The position numbers and the translations under genes are program-made. From Deltaproteobacteria bacterium ADurb.Bin151 (GTDB lineage: Bacteria; Desulfobacterota; Syntrophia; Syntrophales; Smithellaceae): a stretch of DNA of 35,563 nucleotides. The notes beneath the pieces are model-generated. The model made no database searches. It had not been told where the DNA came from and saw nothing but the letters and a program-made list of their open reading frames with translations. The first letter of the stretch is position 1; every line of letters starts with the position of its first letter. Below are positions 12,616-20,810 of the stretch, in pieces. The stretch is taken from positions 1-35,563 of the forward strand of contig MWDG01000026.1 in the NCBI GenBank assembly GCA_002070455.1. The letters run 5' to 3'.

Positions 12616-13781
12616 GCAGAAGTGATATTTATATCCGGGGATGGGGAGCTGTGACCGCGCTGGGATGGAGCGCATCCGAGTCCGCCCGCAATCTGATTGC
12701 CGGCAACGTGCGGCCTGCGGGAATCTGCTCGTCGTCTCACCTGACCAATCGCGACTTCAAGGCATTTGAAGTCGCTTATGACGGGAATCCGTTGGAAAAA
12801 TCGCTGAAGATGCTTGATGCCTCCATCACCGAGGCTTTGGATCGTGCGGGATTGACCTCTGTAGAAATTGAAGAGTCCATGCTGCTGGTAGGGACCACCG
12901 GTGGCATTTTTATACGCAACGAATTTGAGTTTACCGAATCCGTGAGGCTAAATCCCGGTAAGGAGTCGCCGCCGATCGTCTGCCGCAACCGGGGGCCGGG
13001 CGAGGTGGCTGAAGAGATTGCCCGAAAATACGGTATTCGCGGCCTGCCGCTTACGTTCAGCATGGCGTGCGTATCCAGTTCACATGCGCTGGTCGTTGCG
13101 GCTGACCTGCTTGCGCAAAAGAAAATCAAACGGGCCATTGTTGTCGGTTTTGAACCGCTTTTAAATCTGACGCTGCAGGGTTTTGCCAGCCTGCTGCTTT
13201 ACGATTCAGAACAATGCCGGCCCTTCTGCAATCTGCGTTCAGGCATGCAGATCGGCGAAGCTTCTTCATGCGTGATTATGGAACAAGGTCCTGGTCTTGG
13301 TGCCGGTAAAAACAAATTTCTGTTTTCGGGTGGCTACCTGTTTAATGACAACAGCAGCCTGACCTCCGCTGGCACCGACGGTGAGCTGGTAAAAAGCGTG
13401 GTGTCGCATACGCTTGACAAAGCACAGATGGCACCCGCAGGGATTGTTGCCATCAAAGCACATGGTACCGGCACAAGAGACAATGACCTTTCCGAGGGGC
13501 GCGGGCTTTCTAAAGTGTTTGAAAATAAACTGCCGCCGGTGATTTCCATAAAAGGCGCCATCGGCCACTGTCTGGGCGCCGCAGGCACGGTTGAGACAGC
13601 CCTGTGGCTCTCCTGCCTGGAAGAGGGAACGCTTCCCCGCAGTTTCGGATTTACGGAAATGGACCCGGAAATCGGCTTTGTCCCTTCGCAGGTGAATTTA
13701 CCTGCGAATAATGGCGCGTATCTCTTTACCTTCTTCGGTTTCGGTGGAACGTGCACGAGTTATATCATAAGTAAAATGTAA
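12612..13781 (+). CDS. Beta-ketoacyl-ACP synthase (FabF-like, KSalpha)
   Basis: The 389-aa protein has the complete thiolase-fold ketosynthase triad: C153 in LTFSMACVSSSHAL, H284 in IKAHGTGTRDND and H319 in KGAIGHCLGAAG. It should condense malonyl-ACP with an acyl primer. It is somewhat shorter than FabF (about 410 aa) and diverges from it in the N-terminal half, more like the KS of small type II polyketide or aryl-polyene clusters than a housekeeping enzyme. The start is a GTG overlapping the ACP stop (GTGA). A degenerate partner lies 417 bp downstream, beyond an inserted element. Confidence 0.93.
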   Translation: MSRSDIYIRGWGAVTALGWSASESARNLIAGNVRPAGICSSSHLTNRDFKAFEVAYDGNPLEKSLKMLDASITEALDRAGLTSVEIEESMLLVGTTGGIFIRNEFEFTESVRLNPGKESPPIVCRNRGPGEVAEEIARKYGIRGLPLTFSMACVSSSHALVVAADLLAQKKIKRAIVVGFEPLLNLTLQGFASLLLYDSEQCRPFCNLRSGMQIGEASSCVIMEQGPGLGAGKNKFLFSGGYLFNDNSSLTSAGTDGELVKSVVSHTLDKAQMAPAGIVAIKAHGTGTRDNDLSEGRGLSKVFENKLPPVISIKGAIGHCLGAAGTVETALWLSCLEEGTLPRSFGFTEMDPEIGFVPSQVNLPANNGAYLFTFFGFGGTCTSYIISKM

Positions 13782-13795
13782 GTAATGCTATATAT

Positions 13796-14183
13796 TGTCA
13801 TTCCCGCGAAGGCGGGAATCTAGAATAATCGCTGATTGAAAATTGAAACAATATTATGTTTACATTCTGGCAAGCAAAAGGAACGGGACTTTGTATATTG
13901 GTGTAACTGGCGATTTGGTAAAACGTGTTTATGAACATAAACAAAATGATGTAGAAGGATTTACTAAACAGTATAAAGTCCACAATCTTTTTTATTATGA
14001 AACATACGGAGATGTGAGCGAAGCGATTTTAAGGGAAAAGCAAATGAAAAAATGGAACAGGCAATGGAAGATAAATCTGATTGAAAAGCATAATCCACAA
14101 TGGGTGGATTTATATCAAGAGATAAGTTAAAATAATCTTATGATCCATGTAACCTTTGGATTCCCGCCTTCGCGGGAATGACA
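13796..14183. mobile_element. Inverted-repeat-bounded element carrying a GIY-YIG gene
   Basis: Two exact 25-bp inverted copies bound the segment: 13796-13820 (TGTCATTCCCGCGAAG... on plus) and 14159-14183 (its reverse complement). Each copy is itself a hairpin (ATTCCCGC-GAAG-GCGGGAAT). The element separates the ketosynthase gene from its degenerate partner, which otherwise would be adjacent in a tightly overlapping operon. TCTAGA-containing bases lie just inside the left copy and just outside the right. No transposase is present, so movement would need help in trans; alternatively two dispersed repeats happen to flank the gene. Confidence 0.7.
13843..14130 (+). CDS. GIY-YIG nuclease-domain protein
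   Basis: This 95-aa single-domain protein has YYVYIL and LYIGVT (the GIY and YIG elements), R28 in LVKRVYEHK, and a C-terminal REKQMKKWNRQWKINLIEKH. These are the hallmarks of the small YhbQ/UPF0213-like GIY-YIG family. The only in-frame start is TTG at 13843, preceded directly by a stop. The family is often found as stand-alone genes with a repetitive distribution in bacterial genomes. Codon use is more AT-rich than in the ketosynthase genes on either side, consistent with separate origin. Confidence 0.9.
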   Translation: MKQYYVYILASKRNGTLYIGVTGDLVKRVYEHKQNDVEGFTKQYKVHNLFYYETYGDVSEAILREKQMKKWNRQWKINLIEKHNPQWVDLYQEIS

Positions 14184-14197
14184 GCGAATCTAGAAAT

Positions 14198-15196
14198 ATG
14201 ACTATAAAATTATTACCTTCCGTCATGCCGGTGATCTCGGCCGGTTATCTGGGGCCTTCGCTTACTCCCAACGAGGACGCCGCCTGGGAGGAAGCCAGGC
14301 TGCCTTTCAATCCCGATGCCCTGGTGCAGAAAATGATGGGACAGCCCATGCGGCGCGCCGGCCGGTTCATCAAGCTGGTCTGTTTAGGAGCGCTGGCCTG
14401 CCTCAACCGCATTCCTCCTGAAGAGTTAAAGGAGAAAAAAGTCGGCATTTTTTTGGCTACCGGTCTTGGGAACATCGATGAGATTCTGCCGTTTATCACA
14501 CAGGTGTTTAAACATGAAGGCGGATTTCCCAGTCCGAACCAATTTGCCAATTCTGTCAGCAACGCCGCCGCTTTTTTCGTTGCCCGGGTCTGCGAAATCA
14601 AGGGCGTCGTGCTGACTATTTCGCAGGAGGAACTCTCTTTTGAATCCGCGCTTTGGCTGGCGCAAAGTTATCTGGAATCGGGAGAGCTGGACCTCGCGCT
14701 GGTCGGAGGCTGTGATGTATTTACGCCGAGCGTTGAAGATTATCGCGAACGGATGAATCTGATTTCCGGCCAATATCGCGTTGCTCCGATGGGCGAGGGG
14801 AGCTCCTGGCTTCTGGTGGGCGGAAGCGAAGAGAAAAAACTTGGTGATATTTTGTCCGTCGGGATCACAGACCGTGTGGAGCAAAACGGCCAGACCCTTT
14901 CGGATGTCTGGCTGAAACGTTGTGAAGATCTGGCTGCGAGAATTTTGCCTTCCGGCGAAGATCACGGAATCAACCGCCTGTTCCTGCCCGGTTTTCGTTT
15001 GTTCGATCTTGATGAAGCATCCTGGAAAAAACGCGGATGGGACATCGAGGATTATCTTCCGCAGTGCGGAATTTCTTCGACGGCGTCGGCTTTTGGTCTG
15101 GCGCGCGCCTTTCTGACAAAAAAATCCGCCCTGGTCGTCCATGGGAATCATCATGCGAGCGGTCGCCAGGCACTGGTTGCCGCGGTTACAAAGTAA
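14198..15196 (+). CDS. Ketosynthase-like protein without catalytic residues (KSbeta/chain-length-factor-like)
   Basis: I use the ATG at 14198 (MTIKLLPSVM). The longer frame from 14156 only translates the repeat (MDSRLRGND...). The 332-aa protein keeps the thiolase-fold ketosynthase blocks: VGIFLATGLGNIDE, FPSPNQFANSVSNAAAFFVA and LDLALVGGCDVFTPSVED. Where the ketosynthase upstream has LTFSMACVSSSHAL, this one has LTISQEELSFESAL, so the cysteine is replaced by E145. Both histidine motifs are also gone; GISSTASAFGLARA stands in place of GHCLGAAG. This is the design of chain-length factors, which pair with an active ketosynthase. No Shine-Dalgarno is visible, perhaps lost when the repeat element arrived. 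Confidence 0.82.
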   Translation: MTIKLLPSVMPVISAGYLGPSLTPNEDAAWEEARLPFNPDALVQKMMGQPMRRAGRFIKLVCLGALACLNRIPPEELKEKKVGIFLATGLGNIDEILPFITQVFKHEGGFPSPNQFANSVSNAAAFFVARVCEIKGVVLTISQEELSFESALWLAQSYLESGELDLALVGGCDVFTPSVEDYRERMNLISGQYRVAPMGEGSSWLLVGGSEEKKLGDILSVGITDRVEQNGQTLSDVWLKRCEDLAARILPSGEDHGINRLFLPGFRLFDLDEASWKKRGWDIEDYLPQCGISSTASAFGLARAFLTKKSALVVHGNHHASGRQALVAAVTK

Positions 15197-15247
15197 GGGA
15201 TAGCAGTCTGTCCTTTCCGTGCAGAGATGGTGTTGCAATTCTTCTTT

Positions 15248-15339
15248 GTCATTACGAGACGCCTCTCAGGCGTCGTGGTAATCTCATGTCTTCGTGAACT
15301 TATGAGATTGCTTCGGTCGTTTCCCTCCCTCGCAATGAC
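15248..15339. repeat. Palindromic GTCATT...AATGAC repeat, copy 3
   Basis: The outer arms GTCATTACGAG (15248-15258) and CTCGCAATGAC (15329-15339) are inverted with one mismatch. Inner arms GTAATCTCAT and ATGAGATTGC also pair, giving a long foldback in the 199-bp gap between the KS-like and radical SAM genes. It shares the GTCATT termini with the elements at 7264-7337 and 13796-14183, but not the inner sequence. Confidence 0.7.
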
Positions 15340-15395
15340 ATCACGACACAGTCTGTGCGCGGGAATGATCCGTATAAGAAGAAAGCAACGAAAGC

Positions 15396-16853
15396 ATGGT
15401 TTCTCTGCAAAAAAAACGCGTCGCGCTGGTTCATCCACGCGGGTTCAACTGGTTTCCCGGCCGCCGTGACATCACCGATATTGCCAACCGTATGGTGCCG
15501 CAGGGGATGCTCTCCATCGCGGCCTATCTGATCCGCGAAGGGCATGATGTGTTTGTTTATGACTGTCTGGGTCCCGGCGCCCCGGTGGATCTGGATAAGC
15601 AGGTTCAGGCAATTCTTGCTTTCAGACCGCAGATTGTGGGGTTTTCAGCCACGACATCCTCTTTTCCGGATGCCTTGGATATCGCCGGAAAGATCAAGAA
15701 ACAAAATTCCCGAATTGTTACCGTTTGCGGTGGTGTCCACGTTTCGGCCCTCAGGGAAGACCTGCTTGCTTTCTGTCCGGACTTTGATTTTTTTGCGGCA
15801 GGTGAGGGCGAGAGCACAATCTCTGACCTCGCCGCCGGTGTTGACCCTGCGGCAATCCCCGGGCTGATCCGCCGGCATAATGGCGTTGCCGTCGCCAATG
15901 AACCCAGAAAGCACATCGGCGATCTTGACGATCTTCCCTATCCCGCATATGAAAAACTCACCGGTTTCCCCCGGGATTACCATTTGCCGCTTTTCAGCTA
16001 TATCCGGACGCCCGGGGCAACCATGATCACTTCACGCGGCTGTATGTACCAGTGCTCTTACTGCGACCGTTCTGTTTTTAAAAAAGGGTATCGCTACAAC
16101 TCCGCCGCCTACATTTACGAACACATGAAATACCTGCGGGAAAAATTCGGTGTGCGCCATGTCAATATTTACGATGATCTTTTCACCGCCAACAAAAAGC
16201 GGGTTTTGGAACTTTGTGAAAAATTGTCCCGGCAGCCTCTTGGAATCAACTTCAACTGTGCCGTTCGTGTCGGCTACACAGATGATGATTTGCTCAGGAT
16301 GCTCAGGGAAGCGGGATGCCTGATGGTGTCTCTGGGTATTGAATCGGCGGATCCGGATATGCTTGCCCGCCATAAATCGGGAGTGTCGCTCGATGACGTG
16401 CGTGACACGGTGCGCCGCATTCAGGCCGCGGGCCTGCGCGCCAAGGGATTGTTTATGATGGGACTGCCCGGTGAGACGGAAGAAACCATAAAGCGCACGT
16501 CTGACTTTATCCTTTCCCTGGAACTCGATGACATGAACATGGCCAAATTCACGCCTTTTCCCGGTGCGCCGCTGTGGTCAACGATCCGAGAGGAGGGTGC
16601 ATTTGAAGAGGACTGGCGCCTTATGAACTGTTTGAATTTTGTTTTTGTCCCACACGGGATCAAATCCAGAGAAAGACTCGATTACCTTTACAATGAATAC
16701 GTCAAGCGGTTTTACTCCGATGCCGCCTGGCGGAAAAAATTCCGCAGCCGTCTGTGGCAGCACCGCAAAAGCCTTATGTATCTTCTTCGCCACCTGCCTT
16801 CGTTCTGGTCGGCGAAAAATCAATTTGAACCTGGAAAGAACAGGACGCCGTAA
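15396..16853 (+). CDS. B12-binding-type radical SAM protein
   Basis: The 485-aa protein has an N-terminal Rossmann-like domain (about residues 8-145) of the kind found before radical SAM domains in the cobalamin-binding class. The radical SAM cluster motif is C216-MYQ-C220-SY-C223 in ITSRGCMYQCSYCDRS, followed by LGIESADPDML and GLFMMGLPGETEETI. A clear cobalamin DxHxxG motif is not seen, so B12 binding is uncertain. Such enzymes methylate, cyclise or rearrange unactivated carbons, and one next to KS/ACP genes would be a tailoring enzyme. It is separated from the KS-like gene by a palindromic repeat, so operon membership is likely but not certain. The start has only a weak ribosome site. Confidence 0.9.
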   Translation: MVSLQKKRVALVHPRGFNWFPGRRDITDIANRMVPQGMLSIAAYLIREGHDVFVYDCLGPGAPVDLDKQVQAILAFRPQIVGFSATTSSFPDALDIAGKIKKQNSRIVTVCGGVHVSALREDLLAFCPDFDFFAAGEGESTISDLAAGVDPAAIPGLIRRHNGVAVANEPRKHIGDLDDLPYPAYEKLTGFPRDYHLPLFSYIRTPGATMITSRGCMYQCSYCDRSVFKKGYRYNSAAYIYEHMKYLREKFGVRHVNIYDDLFTANKKRVLELCEKLSRQPLGINFNCAVRVGYTDDDLLRMLREAGCLMVSLGIESADPDMLARHKSGVSLDDVRDTVRRIQAAGLRAKGLFMMGLPGETEETIKRTSDFILSLELDDMNMAKFTPFPGAPLWSTIREEGAFEEDWRLMNCLNFVFVPHGIKSRERLDYLYNEYVKRFYSDAAWRKKFRSRLWQHRKSLMYLLRHLPSFWSAKNQFEPGKNRTP

Positions 16854-16892
16854 ACCATTTTTCCCCAAGGCAGACCGCCTGGGAAGAGTTCC

Positions 16893-16950
16893 CCCTGTCT
16901 GTTTCAGTCCGAAAAAGACAATGTCCGGGTGACAGGGATCCGTTTTATTT
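16893..16950 (+). terminator. Possible terminator after the radical SAM gene
   Basis: CCCTGTC (16893-16899) and GACAGGG (16931-16937) can pair around a 31-nt loop, followed by ATCCGTTTTATTT. The loop is long for a classic terminator, so support is modest. It lies where two convergent genes meet. Confidence 0.35.
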
Positions 16951-17652
16951 CATGAGAACAGAGAATTCCGAACGGTCGGATCTGTTCTGAATGACAATAA
17001 ATTGTGGATAAATCTTTTTCAGGATATATCGGCCATGACTGTCGATCAGGTCACCTTCCTGATGGATCGCTTTGTTGACAAGCGCCAAACGCTCCTGTCC
17101 GCTGGATAAAAGCCCACTGTATCTGAACAGGTTGTTCCGGGTCAGGACGGCGCTATATTTCGTTTTGCCGGGCTGATGGAATCCTTTCTGTGTTTTTGAA
17201 TGAAAGGATATCGCAAGACCGAAAAAAACCAACACCACCAGGGCACTGACCGCCAGGGATGCCGGACGTATGATTTTCTGATGGATAAAATTCTTGTCCG
17301 GTTTCACATGAGACAAAAATTTTATTTTAACCGGATCTTTACCATTGAGGTAATCGTTTACGGTTTTAACGACGATTTCCCGGTGTTCCGGGGATGCGTC
17401 AGAATGGTCGCGGGAGCACTCGTACTGATAAGACCTCCATATGATCATTGTAAACAGGCTTTTTAAATCCGTTGACGGCAGTTGCTCAGACGGGAAAAAA
17501 ATCCCCTTTTTCTTGTCAATGATGCCGAGGGATTCTTCCACTGTCAGGCGGGGATTGGCCTGGAGGGTTTGATCGACATTTCGCATGATTTTGCTGATTA
17601 CTTTTTTTGTGTTTTTTTCTATGATGAATCGCTTCAATAATCCAAGTGACAT
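16945..17652 (-). CDS. Single-TM protein with GspB/GspC-like C-terminal domain
   Basis: I use the ATG at 17652 (MSLGLLKRFIIEKNTKKVIS), which has a perfect AAGGAGG site; the frame open to 17703 lacks one. The 235-aa product has a charged cytoplasmic N-terminal region, one membrane helix (about residues 130-150, ASLAVSALVVLVFFGLAISF) and an extracytoplasmic tail. The last 45 residues, RLALVNKAIHQEGDLIDSHG then YILKKIYPQFIVIQ, resemble the small beta domain of type II secretion GspB/GspC proteins (xAxVNxxxxxEGDxI...I.P..V). No other secretion genes are adjacent; the pilus ATPases lie 12 kb away. Exact role unknown. Confidence 0.65.
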   Translation of the reverse strand: MSLGLLKRFIIEKNTKKVISKIMRNVDQTLQANPRLTVEESLGIIDKKKGIFFPSEQLPSTDLKSLFTMIIWRSYQYECSRDHSDASPEHREIVVKTVNDYLNGKDPVKIKFLSHVKPDKNFIHQKIIRPASLAVSALVVLVFFGLAISFHSKTQKGFHQPGKTKYSAVLTRNNLFRYSGLLSSGQERLALVNKAIHQEGDLIDSHGRYILKKIYPQFIVIQNRSDRSEFSVLMK

Positions 17653-17956
17653 GGTTTCCTCCTTGAGCAAATTTCCCTGACAGTCAAACCCGTCAGGTTT
17701 CAAACGGCCGGAAATTCTTCCGCATTCATGGATGTAAACAATAACTTGAAAAGGAAAGAGAGCGTGAATTGAACGGATTCGTGCAGCAGGTCATCTTGTT
17801 TCGGAACAGCAGCTCACAAGTGAGCGCAGCGTTATCGTTTGATCGGGTGTCTGTTTACCACATGTTTGTTCCTGATCAAAGCAAAATCTCGGATCAGGGT
17901 ATCCGTGATGTCATGATATCATCAATAATTGATTAGGAATTTCCTGTGGCCGCCTT

Positions 17957-19033
17957 CTAGCCCTGTTTGTTAAGCAATTCCGCCTGATAATGCGATGCGA
18001 GCGCGTCAATCATGGACCCGATGTTGCCGTTAATGAAACTGTCCAGGTCATAGCGGGTCAGATTGATCCGGTGATCGGTGATGCGGCCTTGCGGGAAATT
18101 GTAAGTGCGGATGCGTTCGGAACGATCGCCTGAACCCACCTGGTTTTTACGCGTCTGTGCCTGCTCGGCATTCTGCTTCTGGATCATGGCGTCCAGCAGT
18201 CGGGCGCGCAAGACCTTCATGGCCTTGGCCTTGTTTTTGAGCTGTGATTTTTCATCCTGGCAGGTAACCACCAGGCCGGTCGGCAAATGGGTGATGCGTA
18301 CGGCGGAATCGGTTGTGTTGACGCTCTGTCCCCCGTGGCCGGTTGACCGGTAAACATCAATGCGCAATTCGTTGGGATCAATGTTCACTTCCACTTCTTC
18401 CGCTTCCGGCATGATGGCGACGGTAACCGCCGAGGTATGAATTCTTCCCTGGGCTTCGGTCACTGGGACGCGCTGGACGCGATGGGTCCCGCTTTCGTAT
18501 TTCATGCGGCTGTATGCGCCCCGGCCATCAATCTGGGCGATAATTTCCTTAAAACCGCCCATACCGCCCGCAGGAGATGAACTGACAATTTCCACCCGCC
18601 ACCCCTGGGATTCGGCATATCGGGCGTACATGCGAAATAAATCACCCACAAATAAACCGGCTTCGTCGCCGCCGGTGCCCGCCCGGATTTCCAAAAAGAC
18701 GTTTTTGTCATCATTAGGATCTTTGGGCAGAAGAAGAATTTTTATTTTTTCTTCCAGATCTGCCTGTTCCTTCTGCAGAACCGGTATTTCTTCCTTGGCC
18801 ATTGTCCGGATTTCTTCGTCATTTTCCGACAGCAGTTCCCTGTTTTCCGCGATTCGGACCTTCAGCTTTTCATAGAGGCGGATGGTTTCCACCAGCTCCG
18901 TTAAATCGGAGTGTTCTTTGGCATATTTTTGATACAACCCCTGTTTGGAAACCACCTGAGGGTCGCTGAGCAGGCCTTCAAGTTCCTGGTAGCGGAGCTC
19001 AATATCACGAAGTTTGTTGAGTAAAATATCCAT
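17957..19033 (-). CDS. prfA: Peptide chain release factor 1
   Basis: The 358-aa protein is RF1, which ends translation at UAA and UAG. It shows the codon-reading PVT motif (residues 190-192 in [20 protein letters not shown]) that distinguishes it from RF2, and the catalytic GGQ at 234-236 ([14 protein letters not shown]). Length and the coiled N-terminal domain are normal. The gene follows rpmE in the same direction, with a strong hairpin between. RF1 does not read UGA, which matters here because the window also holds a UGA-selenocysteine gene. The usual partner prmC, which methylates the GGQ glutamine, is not downstream. Confidence 0.98.
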   Translation of the reverse strand: MDILLNKLRDIELRYQELEGLLSDPQVVSKQGLYQKYAKEHSDLTELVETIRLYEKLKVRIAENRELLSENDEEIRTMAKEEIPVLQKEQADLEEKIKILLLPKDPNDDKNVFLEIRAGTGGDEAGLFVGDLFRMYARYAESQGWRVEIVSSSPAGGMGGFKEIIAQIDGRGAYSRMKYESGTHRVQRVPVTEAQGRIHTSAVTVAIMPEAEEVEVNIDPNELRIDVYRSTGHGGQSVNTTDSAVRITHLPTGLVVTCQDEKSQLKNKAKAMKVLRARLLDAMIQKQNAEQAQTRKNQVGSGDRSERIRTYNFPQGRITDHRINLTRYDLDSFINGNIGSMIDALASHYQAELLNKQG

Positions 19034-19075
19034 ATCCTGTGGTCCGGTTAATGTTCAGGGAATGTTGGCTGAAGG

Positions 19076-19127
19076 AAAAAAACGCATTTATAGCTGTCCT
19101 CTTGATGAGAGGATTGCTATAAATGCG
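19076..19127 (-). terminator. Intrinsic terminator between rpmE and prfA
   Basis: Plus 19083-19094 (CGCATTTATAGC) and 19116-19127 (GCTATAAATGCG) are perfect 12-bp inverted arms, with a further TCCTC/GAGGA stem inside. On the minus strand the hairpin is followed at once by a run of seven T (19082-19076). This is a strong rho-independent terminator for rpmE. prfA then starts only 43 nt further on, so prfA depends on read-through or on a promoter hidden in this short gap. Confidence 0.88.
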
Positions 19128-19201
19128 GGGAATGCTGTGACATGTTTATCATAGGGACAAAATCCAGAAGCTTGCCTGTCGCCTGAGGGTTAAGCCTACG
19201 C

Positions 19202-19438
19202 TTATTTTGCTGTTTTCTTTGCTTTCGGAGCGGTTTCGGCTTTGGTTTCGTATTTCTTCTTGAATTTTTCCACTCGTCCGGCCGTGTCTACAAGTTTCTG
19301 CTTACCGGTCATAAACGGATGGCAGTTGGAGCAGATTTCGATCTTGATGTCTTTCTTGGTTGATTTTGTTGCAATCACATTGCCGCAAACGCAAGTAATT
19401 GTTGTTTCTTTATAATCCGGGTGAATGCCTTCTTTCAT
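19202..19438 (-). CDS. rpmE: 50S ribosomal protein L31
   Basis: The 78-aa protein has the L31 pattern [20 protein letters not shown] and the zinc-type cysteines CVC...CSNC before [20 protein letters not shown]. It is thus the zinc-binding (C+) form. The tail after residue 66 is a lysine/alanine-rich extension ([10 protein letters not shown]). A GAGGAAGAAGG ribosome site precedes the ATG. The order rho-rpmE-prfA is conserved in many bacteria. A strong terminator follows. Confidence 0.97.
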   Translation of the reverse strand: MKEGIHPDYKETTITCVCGNVIATKSTKKDIKIEICSNCHPFMTGKQKLVDTAGRVEKFKKKYETKAETAPKAKKTAK

Positions 19439-19562
19439 CTTTCCTTCTTCCTCCTGAACCTTTTGAACAAAGTTCTATAATTTGTAACAGATTCGGTGCA
19501 TTATCCTATAAATATCAAAAATTCAAGACATTTATTCAAGGGGCTGATCCGTCTTGATCCCC

Positions 19563-20810
19563 CTACGAATTCATGGACTCCAGAAATTCCTTGTTGTTTT
19601 CTGTTTTCCTGATTTTGCCGATAATGAATTCCATCGCGTCGACCGGATTCATTTCCTGCAACAGACGGCGCAGAATCCACACGCGGTTGAGGTTTGCTTT
19701 GGGAATCAGCAGTTCTTCTTTTCTTGTTCCGGAACGGATCAGATCAAAGGCCGGGAAGATACGGCGGTCAGCAATGCGCCGATCCAGATGCAGTTCCATG
19801 TTGCCCGTGCCCTTGAACTCTTCAAAGATAACTTCATCCATGCGGCTGCCGGTGTCAATGAGGGCGGTGGAGATAATGGTCAGGCTGCCGCCATTTTCTA
19901 TGTTGCGGGCCGCTCCGAAAAAGCGTTTGGGCTTGTGCAGCGCATTGGAATCAACACCGCCGGAGAGGACTTTGCCGGATGGCGGCACGACTGTGTTGTA
20001 GGCGCGCGCCAAGCGTGTGATCGAGTCAAGCAGAATCACGACGTCTTTTTTGTGCTCGACAAGACGCTTTGCCTTTTCAATGACCATTTCGGCAACCTGA
20101 ACGTGGCGTGAAGCCGGTTCGTCGAAGGTTGAGGAAATGACCTCGCCTTTGACGCTGCGCTGCATGTCGGTGACTTCTTCGGGGCGTTCGTCAATCAGAA
20201 GCACCATTAAAACGACTTCTTTATGATTGGCCGTGATGCTGTGGGCGATATCCTGCAGCAAAACGGTTTTGCCGGCGCGAGGCGGTGAAACAATCAGGGC
20301 GCGCTGTCCTTTTCCGATAGGTGCGAACAGATCCAGCGTTCGGGTGGAAAAATTTTCCGGGTCAAATTCCAGATTCAATTTTTCATCTGGATAAAGAGGC
20401 GTCAGGTTGTCAAAGAGGATTTTATCGCGGGCTTGCTCGGGGCTTTCAAAATTGACTTCATCCACTTTCAGCAGAGCGAAATATTTCTCTCCTTCTTTGG
20501 GAGGTCGGACTTCGCCGGAAATGGTATCGCCGGTTCTCAGGTTAAAGCGGCGGATCTGCGAAGGTGATATGTAGATATCATCTGGGCTGGGCAGGTAGTT
20601 GTAATCGACTGCGCGCAGAAAGCCGAAACCGTCCGGCAGAATTTCCAGGACACCGGAACCGGATATCACGCCGTTTTGTTCCGCCTGGGTTTGCAGGATC
20701 GCAAAGATCAGATCCTGGCGTCGCATGCCGCTGGCTCCCGGGACATCCAGTTCTTTGGCCAGATTATTGAGTTCGCTGATGGGCAGCCTCTTAATGTCTT
20801 CGATGTTCAT
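19563..20810 (-). CDS. rho: Transcription termination factor Rho
   Basis: The 415-aa protein has the N-terminal Rho-N helix bundle ([20 protein letters not shown]), the RNA-binding cold-shock domain (about residues 50-120; [14 protein letters not shown]), Walker [13 protein letters not shown] (175-186), the [13 protein letters not shown] block and the Q/R-loop regions near [20 protein letters not shown]. It is a hexameric RNA helicase that ends transcription at unstructured C-rich RNA. Length is normal, without the large N-terminal insertions found in some phyla. AAGGAA precedes the ATG. Confidence 0.98.
   Translation of the reverse strand: MNIEDIKRLPISELNNLAKELDVPGASGMRRQDLIFAILQTQAEQNGVISGSGVLEILPDGFGFLRAVDYNYLPSPDDIYISPSQIRRFNLRTGDTISGEVRPPKEGEKYFALLKVDEVNFESPEQARDKILFDNLTPLYPDEKLNLEFDPENFSTRTLDLFAPIGKGQRALIVSPPRAGKTVLLQDIAHSITANHKEVVLMVLLIDERPEEVTDMQRSVKGEVISSTFDEPASRHVQVAEMVIEKAKRLVEHKKDVVILLDSITRLARAYNTVVPPSGKVLSGGVDSNALHKPKRFFGAARNIENGGSLTIISTALIDTGSRMDEVIFEEFKGTGNMELHLDRRIADRRIFPAFDLIRSGTRKEELLIPKANLNRVWILRRLLQEMNPVDAMEFIIGKIRKTENNKEFLESMNS

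Noticed and set aside
14156..14197. Extended start of the KS-like gene (MDSRLRGND...)
   Set aside because: These codons translate the dispersed hairpin repeat, a common artefact, so the start at 14198 is preferred.
17812..17825. GCTCACAAGTGAGC inverted repeat in the gap after prfA
   Set aside because: Only 6+6 bp and not placed near a promoter or the end of a gene; could arise by chance.
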